A stretch of 64,000 nt of DNA from Streptomyces sp. NBC_01549 (GTDB lineage: Bacteria > Actinomycetota > Actinomycetes > Streptomycetales > Streptomycetaceae). Positions 52,723-60,555 of the stretch are shown here, piece after piece (position 1 is the first letter of the stretch; each line of letters opens with the position of its first letter). The stretch is from the NCBI RefSeq assembly GCF_026339955.1, contig NZ_JAPEPW010000001.1, positions 3,560,501 through 3,624,500 on the forward strand. The letters are read 5' to 3'. Below the pieces are notes generated by a model. It made no database searches. It was not told where the DNA came from and was given only the letters and a program-made list of their open reading frames with translations. Both the position numbers and the translations under genes were made by a program.

Positions 52723-53877
52723 ATGGATCTCACGTACACCCCCGAGGAGGAGGAGTTCCGTGCCCGGCTGCGGGAGTGGCTCGCCGGGGTGCTCCCGTCG
52801 CTGCCCCCGAAACCGTCCCCGGACGACTGGCCGGGCCGACGGGCGTACGACCTCGGGTGGCAGCGGATGCTGTACGACGCCGGGTACGCGGGGCTGCACT
52901 GGCCCGTCGACGCCGGGGGCCGGGGCGCCACGCCGACCCAGCACCTCATCTACCTGGAGGAGACGGAAAAGGCGGGCGCCCCCTACGTAGGGGCCAATTT
53001 CGTCGGACTGCTGCACGCCGGGCCGACCATCGCCTCCGAAGGGACCCCCGCACAGCGGGCGCGCTGGCTGCCGCCCGTGCTGCGCGGCGAGGAGGTCTGG
53101 TGCCAGGGGTTCAGCGAACCGGACGCCGGCTCGGACCTCGCGGCTCTGCGCACACGCGCGTGGCGGGACGGCGACGACTACGTAGTGAGCGGGTCCAAGA
53201 TCTGGACCTCCCACGCGGAGGTCGCCGACTGGTGCGAGCTGCTGGTCCGGACGGATCCGGCGGCCCCGAAACACCGCGGGATCTCGTGGCTCGCGATGCC
53301 CATGGAGGCGCCCGGGATCACCGTCCGGCCGCTGCGCACCCTTGCGGGCTCGACCGAGTTCGCGGAGGTCTTTCTCGACGAGGTACGGGTGCCCGTCTCC
53401 CACCGGGTCGGCGCCGAGAACGACGGCTGGCGCGTGACCATGGTCACCCTGTCGTACGAGCGCGGTACCGCCTTCGTGGGCGAGGTCGTGGCCTGCCGAC
53501 GGGTGCTGGGGGAGGTCGCGCGCGAGGCCCGGAAGAACGGCCGCTGGGACGATCCGGCGCTACGACGGCGGCTGGGCGGGCTCAACGCCGAGTTCCGCGC
53601 GCTGTGGCGGCTCACGCAGTGGAACGTGAGCGAGGCGCAGAGCAACGGGGGAGTGCCGGGGGTCGGCGGTTCGGTTTTCAAACTGAGGTACTCACACGCG
53701 CGGCAGGAGCTGTATGACGCCGCCGCCGAGGTTCTCGGCCCCGAGGCGCTGGACCTGGGCCGGGAGTGGACCCTCGACCGGCTCAGCTCCCTGTCGTACA
53801 CCATCGCGGCCGGCACCTCGCAGATCCAGCACAACATCGTGGCCGAACGGATCCTGGGCCTGCCGAAGGGGCGGTGA
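52723..53877 (+). CDS. Acyl-CoA dehydrogenase, large-subunit-like
   Basis: A 384-residue FAD acyl-CoA dehydrogenase: HWPVDAGGRGATPTQHLIY, WCQGFSEPDAGSDLAALRTR, SGSKIWTSHAEVADW and the C-terminal YTIAAGTSQIQHNIVAERIL. It lies 7 bases after the amidohydrolase stop and 10 bases before another, shorter dehydrogenase. Paired dehydrogenases of this kind (FadE26/27- or FadE28/29-like in mycobacteria) form alpha2beta2 enzymes acting on steroid or other cyclic acyl-CoAs. That pairing suggests a ring-containing substrate here. ATG 52723 has no clear ribosome site and may rely on coupling. Confidence 0.9.
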   Translation: MDLTYTPEEEEFRARLREWLAGVLPSLPPKPSPDDWPGRRAYDLGWQRMLYDAGYAGLHWPVDAGGRGATPTQHLIYLEETEKAGAPYVGANFVGLLHAGPTIASEGTPAQRARWLPPVLRGEEVWCQGFSEPDAGSDLAALRTRAWRDGDDYVVSGSKIWTSHAEVADWCELLVRTDPAAPKHRGISWLAMPMEAPGITVRPLRTLAGSTEFAEVFLDEVRVPVSHRVGAENDGWRVTMVTLSYERGTAFVGEVVACRRVLGEVAREARKNGRWDDPALRRRLGGLNAEFRALWRLTQWNVSEAQSNGGVPGVGGSVFKLRYSHARQELYDAAAEVLGPEALDLGREWTLDRLSSLSYTIAAGTSQIQHNIVAERILGLPKGR

Positions 53878-53887
53878 GTACTTCCCG

Positions 53888-54817
53888 GTGGACTTCCAAC
53901 TCACTGATGATCAACGAGCCTTGAAGGCGGGCGTGCGCGAGCTGCTCGCCGCGCGGTTCGGCCGTGAACGGCTGCGCGCCGCCGTGGACGAGGGGCCGCG
54001 ACTCGACCGGGCCCTGTGGCGTGAGCTCGGCGAGGCCGGGTTCTTCGCGCTGCGACTGCCCGAGGCGGACGGCGGCGTCGGACTCGGCCTCCCGGAGACG
54101 GTGCTCGCCTTCGAGGAGGCGGGGCGGGTCCTGCTGCCCGGCCCGCTGATCGCCACGCATCTCGCGGCGGGCGTGGTGGACGGGGCCGCCACCGGGGAGA
54201 CCGTGGTGACGGCCGTCGACGGCGGCGGCCTGGTGGAGTGGCTGACGGAGGCGGACGTCGTACGCGGGGACGCCACCGGCGCCGAGCCGCTGAGGTCGGT
54301 GGATCCACTGACACCGCTGCACCGGGTACCCGTACCCGAAGGGTCCGGTCTCACCGGCGTGCGCCCCACGGGTTCCACCGGCGCACTCCCGACTGCTTAC
54401 CTGACTTCGCTACTCACGGCGGCCGAACAACTCGGCGGCGCCGCGCGAACCTGCGAGACGGCGGTGCAACACGCCCGGACCCGCGAGCAGTTCGGGCAGC
54501 CGATCGGGGCCTTCCAGGCGGTCAAGCACCTGTGTGCGCAGATGCTGGTGCGGGTGGAACTGGCGCGCGCCGCGGTCTACGCCGCCGCCGTCACGGCCGA
54601 CCCCGTGGACATCGCGGCCGCCCGTCTGCTCGCCGACGAGGCCGCCGTGCGTGGCGCCCGTGACTGCCTCCAGGTGCACGGCGGCATGGGCTTCACCTGG
54701 GAGTCCGACGTCCATCTGTATCTGAAGCGGTCTTGGGCGCGGACCCAACGTGCCGGGATCGCTACGGAGAGTGAGGAATTGTTGGCGGCCGATCTGGTGG
54801 CCGGAGTGGGTCGATAG
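53888..54817 (+). CDS. Acyl-CoA dehydrogenase, small partner subunit
   Basis: A 309-residue dehydrogenase-fold protein, shorter than usual. It opens VDFQLTDDQRALKAGVRELL and has FFALRLPEADGGVGLGLPET. The middle beta domain is reduced, and the C-terminal helical domain reads ARTREQFGQPIGAFQAVKH, then DCLQVHGGMGFTWESDVHLY. The acidic catalytic base usually found in the larger subunit is not obvious. It probably completes a heteromeric enzyme with the gene just upstream. GTG 53888 is chosen; the gap is 10 bases. The three-gene run ends here. Confidence 0.88.
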   Translation: MDFQLTDDQRALKAGVRELLAARFGRERLRAAVDEGPRLDRALWRELGEAGFFALRLPEADGGVGLGLPETVLAFEEAGRVLLPGPLIATHLAAGVVDGAATGETVVTAVDGGGLVEWLTEADVVRGDATGAEPLRSVDPLTPLHRVPVPEGSGLTGVRPTGSTGALPTAYLTSLLTAAEQLGGAARTCETAVQHARTREQFGQPIGAFQAVKHLCAQMLVRVELARAAVYAAAVTADPVDIAAARLLADEAAVRGARDCLQVHGGMGFTWESDVHLYLKRSWARTQRAGIATESEELLAADLVAGVGR

Positions 54818-55293
54818 GGCTCTGTGCAGGCACGGTCCGGTACGGGCCGCCATGAATGTCGCGGATCGTGGCATACCGGAATTACGGAGCGTTGATATCG
54901 GGTTGTGTCCTACGCGTGACTTGTCACGGCCTGGAGTCGGCGGCGAGCTCCGGTACCTTGTGTGGGATGCGAGTGGTTCTGAGATCGAGCCATCCCGGTG
55001 TTGCCCCTGAGGCCGCGCCGGATCCGGCGATGCTCGCCGCTCGCAAGGCGGTGCGGGCCCCCGCGACTGCCTGTTCGACTCCCCAAGGCGAGCGTCGCAC
55101 AGTATGCCGCACGCGTACTCCTTCGCGCTGGAATATGCCCGAAGCGCTTGTTGGGGTGACTGTACGTCAACCATGCTGTCTCTCAAGGGAATCACGTTCC
55201 GTGATCATGGTTCTGGTCATGCAGGTCATGGCCACGATCGTGGCCCTCGTGAGGCGCGAGGCGATGTGTCCGCCGGTTCGGATGGTGTGAGCG
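54818..55293. other. Gap with one unassigned frame coupled to the RsbW-like gene
   Basis: No recognised gene. A 107-codon + strand frame (ATG 54967, stop 55288-55290) ends 3 bases before the RsbW-like start; its last 27 codons (from ATG 55207, MVLVMQVMATIVALVRREAM) are hydrophobic. It has no good ribosome site and odd composition, so coding is doubtful. A short translated segment could couple to the downstream gene. Confidence 0.3.
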
Positions 55294-55776
55294 GTGCAGG
55301 TGCTTCAAGTGCAGCTGGAGATCCGGCCCGACCCCGCGGAGGTGGGGCGAGCCCGGAGGTGGGCCCGTTCGCGGCTTGCGGGGTCCGGGATAGGTGTCGA
55401 TGAACCGCTCGCCGAGACGCTGATCCTGCTCGTCTCCGAACTCGTGACCAACGCCGTGGTGCACACCGGCTGTCCGGCCGTGCTGCGGCTGTCCCTGCCG
55501 GGCGTCCTCGATGGGTCCATCGGCACCGTCCGCCTGGAGGTGGCCGACTCCAGCGCCCGACCCCCGGTGCCCCGGCATGCCGAGGGCGACGAGACCAACG
55601 GCCGCGGCCTGGAGTTGGTCGACGGTCTGGCGGACCGCTGGGGATGGAACCCCGAGGGTGCCGGCAAGAGCATCTGGTGCGAGGTCGACCGCTGTACGCA
55701 GGGCGCCAGGGCGGGGGTCGCGTATGCGACTTCTTCTTATGAGGGCTTCGCGTACGAGGCGTACGAGGCGGTCTAG
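55294..55776 (+). CDS. RsbW-like serine kinase/anti-sigma ATPase-domain protein
   Basis: A 160-residue GHKL ATPase-fold protein. The N-box is LLVSELVTNAVVHTGCP, followed by LEVADSSARPPVPR and the lid glycines NGRGLELVDGLADRWG. This is the HATPase_c_2 family, abundant in Streptomyces, whose members phosphorylate STAS proteins or bind sigma factors. The C-terminus is a short Tyr/Glu/Ala repeat (SSYEGFAYEAYEAV). GTG 55294 lies 3 bases after the preceding open frame. It interrupts the second acyl-CoA module and is probably unrelated to it. Confidence 0.85.
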   Translation: MQVLQVQLEIRPDPAEVGRARRWARSRLAGSGIGVDEPLAETLILLVSELVTNAVVHTGCPAVLRLSLPGVLDGSIGTVRLEVADSSARPPVPRHAEGDETNGRGLELVDGLADRWGWNPEGAGKSIWCEVDRCTQGARAGVAYATSSYEGFAYEAYEAV

Positions 55777-55791
55777 TCCGCGTACGACGCC

Positions 55792-55909
55792 GTGTGGGCG
55801 GTCCGGTTCGCGCGGGGCACCGTACGGGCGTTCCGGTTCGCGGGTGAGGCGTACGGGCGTTCCAGTTCGCGTGCGAGGCGTGCGGGCGGGTTCAGTTCGC
55901 GCCCGCGCA
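55792..55909. repeat. Four imperfect ~29-bp tandem repeats after the RsbW-like gene
   Basis: Units begin at 55792, 55822, 55851 and 55880 and share GTACGGGCGTTCCGGTTCGC with changes. They follow a GCGTACGAGGC repeat that ends the RsbW-like gene, so they may be expansions of the gene's 3' end. The remainder of the gap 55777-56320 holds no recognisable gene, only G-rich sequence. Confidence 0.6.
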
Positions 55910-56320
55910 CGCTTCCGTGCCGTTGGTGCGGGGGCACGGTTCGTGCATCTGTGCACGCGTTCCGTTTCCGCGGCCCCGGCCGGGGCCGAGTGCGCCGGGG
56001 TGTGCTTCCGTGCGCGCCTTCGCAAAGGGTGCGTAAGTGATAATTCCCCGAACGGGTGTTGACGTGACGTGTCCGTTTGATCACGCTTGTGTTCAGCGAT
56101 TCGCCGCGAGGGGACGACGAGGGTTTCGGTGACGGGAGCCCTCGGCGAGTGCGGGTCGTGATTCGGCGTCGGCTCCTACAGGGGCAGAGGGAGCAGGGCG
56201 GGTACGCCGGAACCGGATGGCGGCGCGCGATGCCGTGCTCGGGGCGCGCAGCGGCGCGCCGCCAGCCGACCCTTTCCCCCGGGGGCTCGGGGGGACTCCG
56301 GGGGACTTCAGGGGCTCACC

Positions 56321-57247
56321 TCAGAGGATGGCGACCGGCGCCACGGGGGTCCCCGTGCCGCCCACGAACGGTTCCGGCATCGCGGACAGCAGGAAGGCGT
56401 AGCGATTTTCTTGTCCACAGGCTGTGGACAACTCTTCGAGGTTCCAGTTCTGGCCCTGCAGCATCCCCATCTCGACCAGGTCGAGCGCGTGCACGGGCAG
56501 CCACAGGTCGTCGATCTCGGGAGGAAAGACCTCAAAGGTGAGGGTGTCGTTCGCGACGGCCGCGACATCGCGCGCGTGGAACCACTCGGGCGTACGGATC
56601 GACAGCCCGGGCGACGGATACCCGTACGCGTGCTTGTCGCCCGCCAGATAGGCCTGGATCTGCCCGGTCCGTACGAGCACGATGTCGCCGGATCGCACCC
56701 GTGTGCCCGCCAACTCCTCCGCCGCGTCGAGGTCTTCGGGGGTCACGGCGTGCCCGCCGTCGAGGCGGTCGACGCCCCGCGCGCGCGGGATGTCGAGCAG
56801 GACACCCCGCGAGACGATGTGCCGGGGCTTGTCGATGCCGCTGAACTCGGCGCCGCCGTGCGGGGTGATCGTGCCGGCCGGGCGGCCGTTGTAGAGCTTC
56901 CCGGAGTGTGAGACATGGGTGAGCGCGTCCCAGTGGGTCGCCGCCTGGAGTCCCAGGGTCACGGCGTCGTCGCTGCACGCGACCGTGCCCGGACCGAAGA
57001 TCTCCTGGTTGATCTGCACCATGACGTGCAGCGGATTGACCCGCCCGGGGATCATCCCGGTCTGCACCCCGTCCTGCTGGAGGGGGAGCGCGAGCGGAAC
57101 GCGCCGCCCCGTGCGGACGCAGGCGGCGGCCTCTCGCACCACCTCGTCGGTGATCAGGTTCAGGGTCCCGATCTCGTCGTCGGCGCCCCAACGCCCCCAG
57201 TTTTTCACGCGCTTGGCGATGTCGTGGAACTCGACCGGAAGTGACAT
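56321..57247 (-). CDS. Cyclase family protein (kynurenine-formamidase-like metal hydrolase)
   Basis: A 308-residue cyclase/formamidase-fold hydrolase. The metal site is ATHWDALTHVSHSGKLY (His-x3-Asp pattern), with WGADDEIGTLNLITDE near the N-terminus and DIVLVRTGQIQAYL later. Such enzymes open or close rings by hydrolysis of an amide, lactone or ester. ATG at 57245-57247 follows CGGAGGACTC. Its promoter carries operator C; the divergent SDR gene carries operator D. An inverted pair of DnaA boxes lies within its last ~35 codons. It belongs to the second acyl-CoA module through the shared operator. Confidence 0.9.
   Translation of the reverse strand: MSLPVEFHDIAKRVKNWGRWGADDEIGTLNLITDEVVREAAACVRTGRRVPLALPLQQDGVQTGMIPGRVNPLHVMVQINQEIFGPGTVACSDDAVTLGLQAATHWDALTHVSHSGKLYNGRPAGTITPHGGAEFSGIDKPRHIVSRGVLLDIPRARGVDRLDGGHAVTPEDLDAAEELAGTRVRSGDIVLVRTGQIQAYLAGDKHAYGYPSPGLSIRTPEWFHARDVAAVANDTLTFEVFPPEIDDLWLPVHALDLVEMGMLQGQNWNLEELSTACGQENRYAFLLSAMPEPFVGGTGTPVAPVAIL
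56411..56431. promoter_or_regulatory. Inverted pair of perfect DnaA boxes inside the cyclase gene
   Basis: TTGTCCACAGGCTGTGGACAA: two TTGTCCACA boxes face each other 3 bases apart in a 10-1-10 palindrome. TTGTCCACA is the preferred Streptomyces DnaA box. The site encodes LSTACGQEN of the cyclase, so it must also satisfy coding. This is not an origin: only two boxes are present. Confidence 0.6.
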
Positions 57248-57275
57248 GAGTCCTCCGCGGGGCTTGTCTCCGGGT

Positions 57276-57294
57276 ATCTGACGGGTCGTAGAAT
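57276..57294. promoter_or_regulatory. Operator copy C of the shared 19-bp motif
   Basis: ATCTGACGGGTCGTAGAAT matches the consensus ATCTGACGGRTCGTCAGAT except in the right arm. It lies 29 bases upstream of the cyclase start, near its leftward promoter. Confidence 0.7.
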
Positions 57295-57307
57295 CCGAGG
57301 AGACCGA

Positions 57308-57326
57308 ATCTAACGGATCGTCAGAA
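57308..57326. promoter_or_regulatory. Operator copy D of the shared 19-bp motif
   Basis: ATCTAACGGATCGTCAGAA differs from the consensus at two positions. It lies 20 bases upstream of the SDR start and 13 bases from copy C, so one regulator could control both divergent operons. Confidence 0.72.
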
Positions 57327-57346
57327 ACTGCGGGAAGGGGCCGGAC

Positions 57347-58261
57347 ATGGGGAACTTCTTGGCAGGCAAGGTCGTCGCCGTGACGGGGGCGGGCCGCGGG
57401 ATCGGCCGCGCTGTCGCGCTCGCCGCGGCGGCCGAGGGCGCACGGGTCGTCGTCAATGACTACGGGGTGTCCATCGAGGGCGCCGAGCCGACGAGTTCGA
57501 TCGCCGACGCCGTCGTGAAGGAGGTCGAGGCGGCGAGTGGGGAAGCGGTCGCGGTGGCCGACGACATCTCCACGATGGCGGGCGGCCGGCGGGTCGTCGA
57601 CGCGGCGCTGACCTCGTACGGGCGCATCGACGGAGTGGTGTGCGTGGCCGGCATCCTGCGTGAACGGATGCTCTTCAACATGTCCGAGGAGGAGTGGGAC
57701 CCCGTCGTCGCCACCCACCTGAAGGGCACGTTCACGGTCTTCCGGGCCGCCTCGGCCGTGATGCGCAAACAGGGCACGGGTACCCTGATCGGCTTCACCA
57801 GCGGCAACCACCAGGGCTCGGTCGCGCAGGCCAACTACAGCGCGGCGAAGGGCGGGATCATCTCGCTGGTCCGCAGCGCGGCACTGGGCCTGCACAAGTA
57901 CGGGGTGACGGCCAACGCGGTGGCACCGGTCGCCCGTACCCGTATGTCGGCCAATGTCCCCATGGAGCTGAAGGAGATCGGCGAACCGGAGGACGTGGCC
58001 GCGCTGGTGGTCTACCTCCTCTCCGACCGCGCCCGCGAGGAACGCATCACCGGGCAGGTCTACACGATCGCCGGCCCGAAGATCGCGGTCTGGGCACAGC
58101 CGCGGGAGCTGCGCGCCGGGTACGCGGACGGCGGCCCCTGGACTCCGGAGCGGATAGCGGACTTCCTGCCGGGGACCGTGGGTGTGGATCCCATGCCGCT
58201 GCTGGAGCAGGTGGAGGCGATGGCGCGGGCGGCGGCGCGCAAGGCGCGGCCGAACGCGTGA
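57347..58261 (+). CDS. Short-chain dehydrogenase/reductase
   Basis: A 304-residue SDR resembling the hydroxyacyl-CoA dehydrogenase part of multifunctional beta-oxidation enzymes. VVAVTGAGRGIGRAVALAA is the Rossmann motif, VVCVAGILRERMLFNM the N-A-G equivalent, and FTSGNHQGSVAQANYSAAKGG supplies Ser, Tyr and Lys of the active site (written here as its separate parts: FTSGN and YSAAK). The ~50-residue C-terminal extension (WTPERIADFLPG) is unusual for a plain SDR. ATG 57347 has GGAAGGGG upstream. It heads a run with a dehydrogenase and an alcohol dehydrogenase under operator D. Confidence 0.9.
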   Translation: MGNFLAGKVVAVTGAGRGIGRAVALAAAAEGARVVVNDYGVSIEGAEPTSSIADAVVKEVEAASGEAVAVADDISTMAGGRRVVDAALTSYGRIDGVVCVAGILRERMLFNMSEEEWDPVVATHLKGTFTVFRAASAVMRKQGTGTLIGFTSGNHQGSVAQANYSAAKGGIISLVRSAALGLHKYGVTANAVAPVARTRMSANVPMELKEIGEPEDVAALVVYLLSDRAREERITGQVYTIAGPKIAVWAQPRELRAGYADGGPWTPERIADFLPGTVGVDPMPLLEQVEAMARAAARKARPNA

Positions 58262-58320
58262 GGTGCGGCTGAAAGCGTGGCGTGCCGTTGTTCTGTTGGG
58301 CCCGTGGGCGAGGGGGACAC

Positions 58321-59466
58321 ATGGAGTTCGGATTCGACGCCGAGGACGAGGCCTTCCGGCGCGCGGCGCGGGACTGGCTGACGGCCCATCCGGTCGGGGA
58401 GCCGGTCGTCCGGCAGGACTGGGAGCGGGAACTGGGCCGGGGCGGCTGGATCGGCCTCGGCTGGGCGGAGGACGGCTACGGCAACCGGCGGGCGAGCCTG
58501 ACCCAACAGGTCGTCTGGGCCGAGGAGTACGCCCGCTCCAAGGCCCCGGCCCGCTCCGGCCACATCGGTGAGAAGCTCCTCGCCCCCACCCTCATCGCCC
58601 ACGGGACCCCGGAACAGAAAGCCCGCTTCCTGCCCCCGGTCGCCCGTGGCGAGGAACTCTGGTGCCAGGGGTACAGCGAGCCGGGCGCGGGCTCGGACCT
58701 GGCGGGGATACGTACGGTCGCGGCACCGGACGGCGACACGTACCGCATCACGGGCCAGAAGATCTGGACCTCGCTCGCCCACGAGGCGGACTGGTGCTTC
58801 GTCCTCGCCCGTACGGAACCGGGGTCGACCCGCCACCACGGCCTGTCCTTCCTTCTCGTCCCGATGGACCAGCCGGGCCGCGTCGAGGTCCGCCCGATCC
58901 GCCAGCTCACCGGCACCAGCGAGTTCAACGAGGTCTTCTTCGACGGGGCGGTGGCGCGCGCCGAGCACGTGGTCGGCGGAGCGGGCAACGGCTGGCGGGT
59001 CGCCATGAGCCTCCTCGGTTTCGAACGAGGGGTCTCGACCCTGGCTCAACAGATCGGGTTCGCCGAGGAGTTGGGGCGAGTGATCGAGACGGCCGTCGCC
59101 ACGGGCGCGGCGGCCGACCCGGTGGTCCGCGACCGCCTCGTACGCCAGTGGGCGGAGCTGCGCACGATGCGCTGGAACGCGCTGCGGACACTGGGCGGTT
59201 CGGGCGACGCGGGCGCGCCCAGCGTCGCCAAGCTGCTGTGGGGCCGCTGGCACCAGCGGCTCGGTGAACTGGCGGTACGGGTACGGGGCGCGCAGGCCGC
59301 GACCGGCCCCGCGGACTGGTCGGCCGCGGCCCCGTACGAACTCGACCCCTTCCAGCACCTGTTCCTGTTCAGCCGGGCCGACACCATCTACGGCGGCTCG
59401 GACGAGATCCAGCGCACGATCATCGCCGAGCGCGTGCTCGGCCTGCCGAGGGAACCCAAGGGCTGA
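58321..59466 (+). CDS. Acyl-CoA dehydrogenase
   Basis: A 381-residue FAD enzyme: WIGLGWAEDGYGNRRASL, WCQGYSEPGAGSDLAGIRT, TGQKIWTSLAHEADW and the C-terminal TIYGGSDEIQRTIIAERVL. It is the third dehydrogenase of the second module and the only one in this block, so it may act on a later intermediate than the paired dehydrogenases at 52723-54817. ATG 58321 follows GAGGGGG by 4 bases; the gap to the SDR gene is 59 bases. All expected motifs are intact. Confidence 0.92.
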   Translation: MEFGFDAEDEAFRRAARDWLTAHPVGEPVVRQDWERELGRGGWIGLGWAEDGYGNRRASLTQQVVWAEEYARSKAPARSGHIGEKLLAPTLIAHGTPEQKARFLPPVARGEELWCQGYSEPGAGSDLAGIRTVAAPDGDTYRITGQKIWTSLAHEADWCFVLARTEPGSTRHHGLSFLLVPMDQPGRVEVRPIRQLTGTSEFNEVFFDGAVARAEHVVGGAGNGWRVAMSLLGFERGVSTLAQQIGFAEELGRVIETAVATGAAADPVVRDRLVRQWAELRTMRWNALRTLGGSGDAGAPSVAKLLWGRWHQRLGELAVRVRGAQAATGPADWSAAAPYELDPFQHLFLFSRADTIYGGSDEIQRTIIAERVLGLPREPKG

Positions 59467-59476
59467 GGGAGTCGCG

Positions 59477-60526
59477 ATGCGAGGCGTGATCTTCGACGGC
59501 AAGCGGACCGAGGTCGTGGACGACCTGGAGATACGGGATCCGGGACCCGGCGAGGTGCGGGTCGCGATCTCCGCGGCCGGACTCTGCCACAGCGACCTGT
59601 CGGTCGTGGACGGGACGATCCCCTTCCCCGTCCCCGTGGTCCTGGGACATGAGGGCGCGGGGGTCGTCGAGGCGGTGGGCGTGGGCGTCGGCCATGTCCG
59701 GCCCGGCGACCACGTCGCGCTCTCCACGCTCGCCAACTGCGGGGCGTGCGCGGAGTGCGACCGGGGGCGGCCCACGATGTGCCGCAAGGCGATCGGGATG
59801 CCGCGGCAGCCGTTCGCGCGGGGCGGGCGGCCGCTGTACCAGTTCGCGTCCAACTCCGCGTTCGCGGAACGGACGGTCGTGAAGGCCGTCCAGGCCGTCC
59901 GCATCCCCAAGGACATCCCCCTCCCGTCCGCCGCGCTGATCGGATGCGGCGTACTGACGGGAGTGGGCGCGGTCCTGAACCGCGCGAGGGTCGACCGGGG
60001 GGACACCGTCCTCGTCATCGGCACCGGCGGAATCGGGCTCAACGTTCTCCAGGGCGCGCGGATCGCGGGCGCCTTGAAGATCGTCGCGGTCGACGCCAAC
60101 CCGGCGAAGGAGGCCGTGGCCCGGCGGTTCGGCGCGACGCACTTCCTGACGTCGACGGAGGACGTGAAGGACATCCTTCCCACGGGCGCGGACCACGCCT
60201 TCGAGTGCGTCGGTCGCGTCGAACTCATCCGCCAGGCCATCGACCTGCTGGACCGCCACGGCCAGGCGGTCCTCCTCGGCGTACCCCCGGCGACGGCCGA
60301 GGCGTCCTTCCTCGTCTCGTCCATGTACCTCGACAAGTCCATCCTGGGCTGCCGATACGGGTCCTCCCGCCCCCAGCGCGACATCGCCCTGTACGCCGAC
60401 CTCTACCGAGAAGGCCGCCTCCTCCTGGACGAACTGGTCACCCGGACCTACCCGGTGGAGGACTTCGACAAGGCGGCGCAGGACGCGGAGGGGGGGAGGG
60501 TGGCGCGGGCGGTGCTGACGTTTTAG
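59477..60526 (+). CDS. Zinc-dependent alcohol dehydrogenase
   Basis: A 349-residue medium-chain dehydrogenase. The catalytic zinc ligands are in AAGLCHSDLSVV (Cys) and VVLGHEGAGVVE (His-Glu); the structural zinc site is NCGACAECDRGRPTMC with four cysteines. The Rossmann motif is VLVIGTGGIGLNVLQGA. It oxidises an alcohol or reduces an aldehyde of the module's substrate. ATG 59477 follows GAGGGAG and lies 10 bases after the dehydrogenase stop, in the same operon. It ends 30 bases before the convergent GlxA-type gene. Confidence 0.92.
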   Translation: MRGVIFDGKRTEVVDDLEIRDPGPGEVRVAISAAGLCHSDLSVVDGTIPFPVPVVLGHEGAGVVEAVGVGVGHVRPGDHVALSTLANCGACAECDRGRPTMCRKAIGMPRQPFARGGRPLYQFASNSAFAERTVVKAVQAVRIPKDIPLPSAALIGCGVLTGVGAVLNRARVDRGDTVLVIGTGGIGLNVLQGARIAGALKIVAVDANPAKEAVARRFGATHFLTSTEDVKDILPTGADHAFECVGRVELIRQAIDLLDRHGQAVLLGVPPATAEASFLVSSMYLDKSILGCRYGSSRPQRDIALYADLYREGRLLLDELVTRTYPVEDFDKAAQDAEGGRVARAVLTF

Positions 60527-60555
60527 GGGGGAGCGCCCCCGTCCCCGTCCCGCGC

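Noticed and set aside
56411..56431. A replication origin at the DnaA-box pair
   Set aside because: Only two boxes, no AT-rich unwinding region, and no dnaA/dnaN genes nearby; the locus is in mid-coding sequence.
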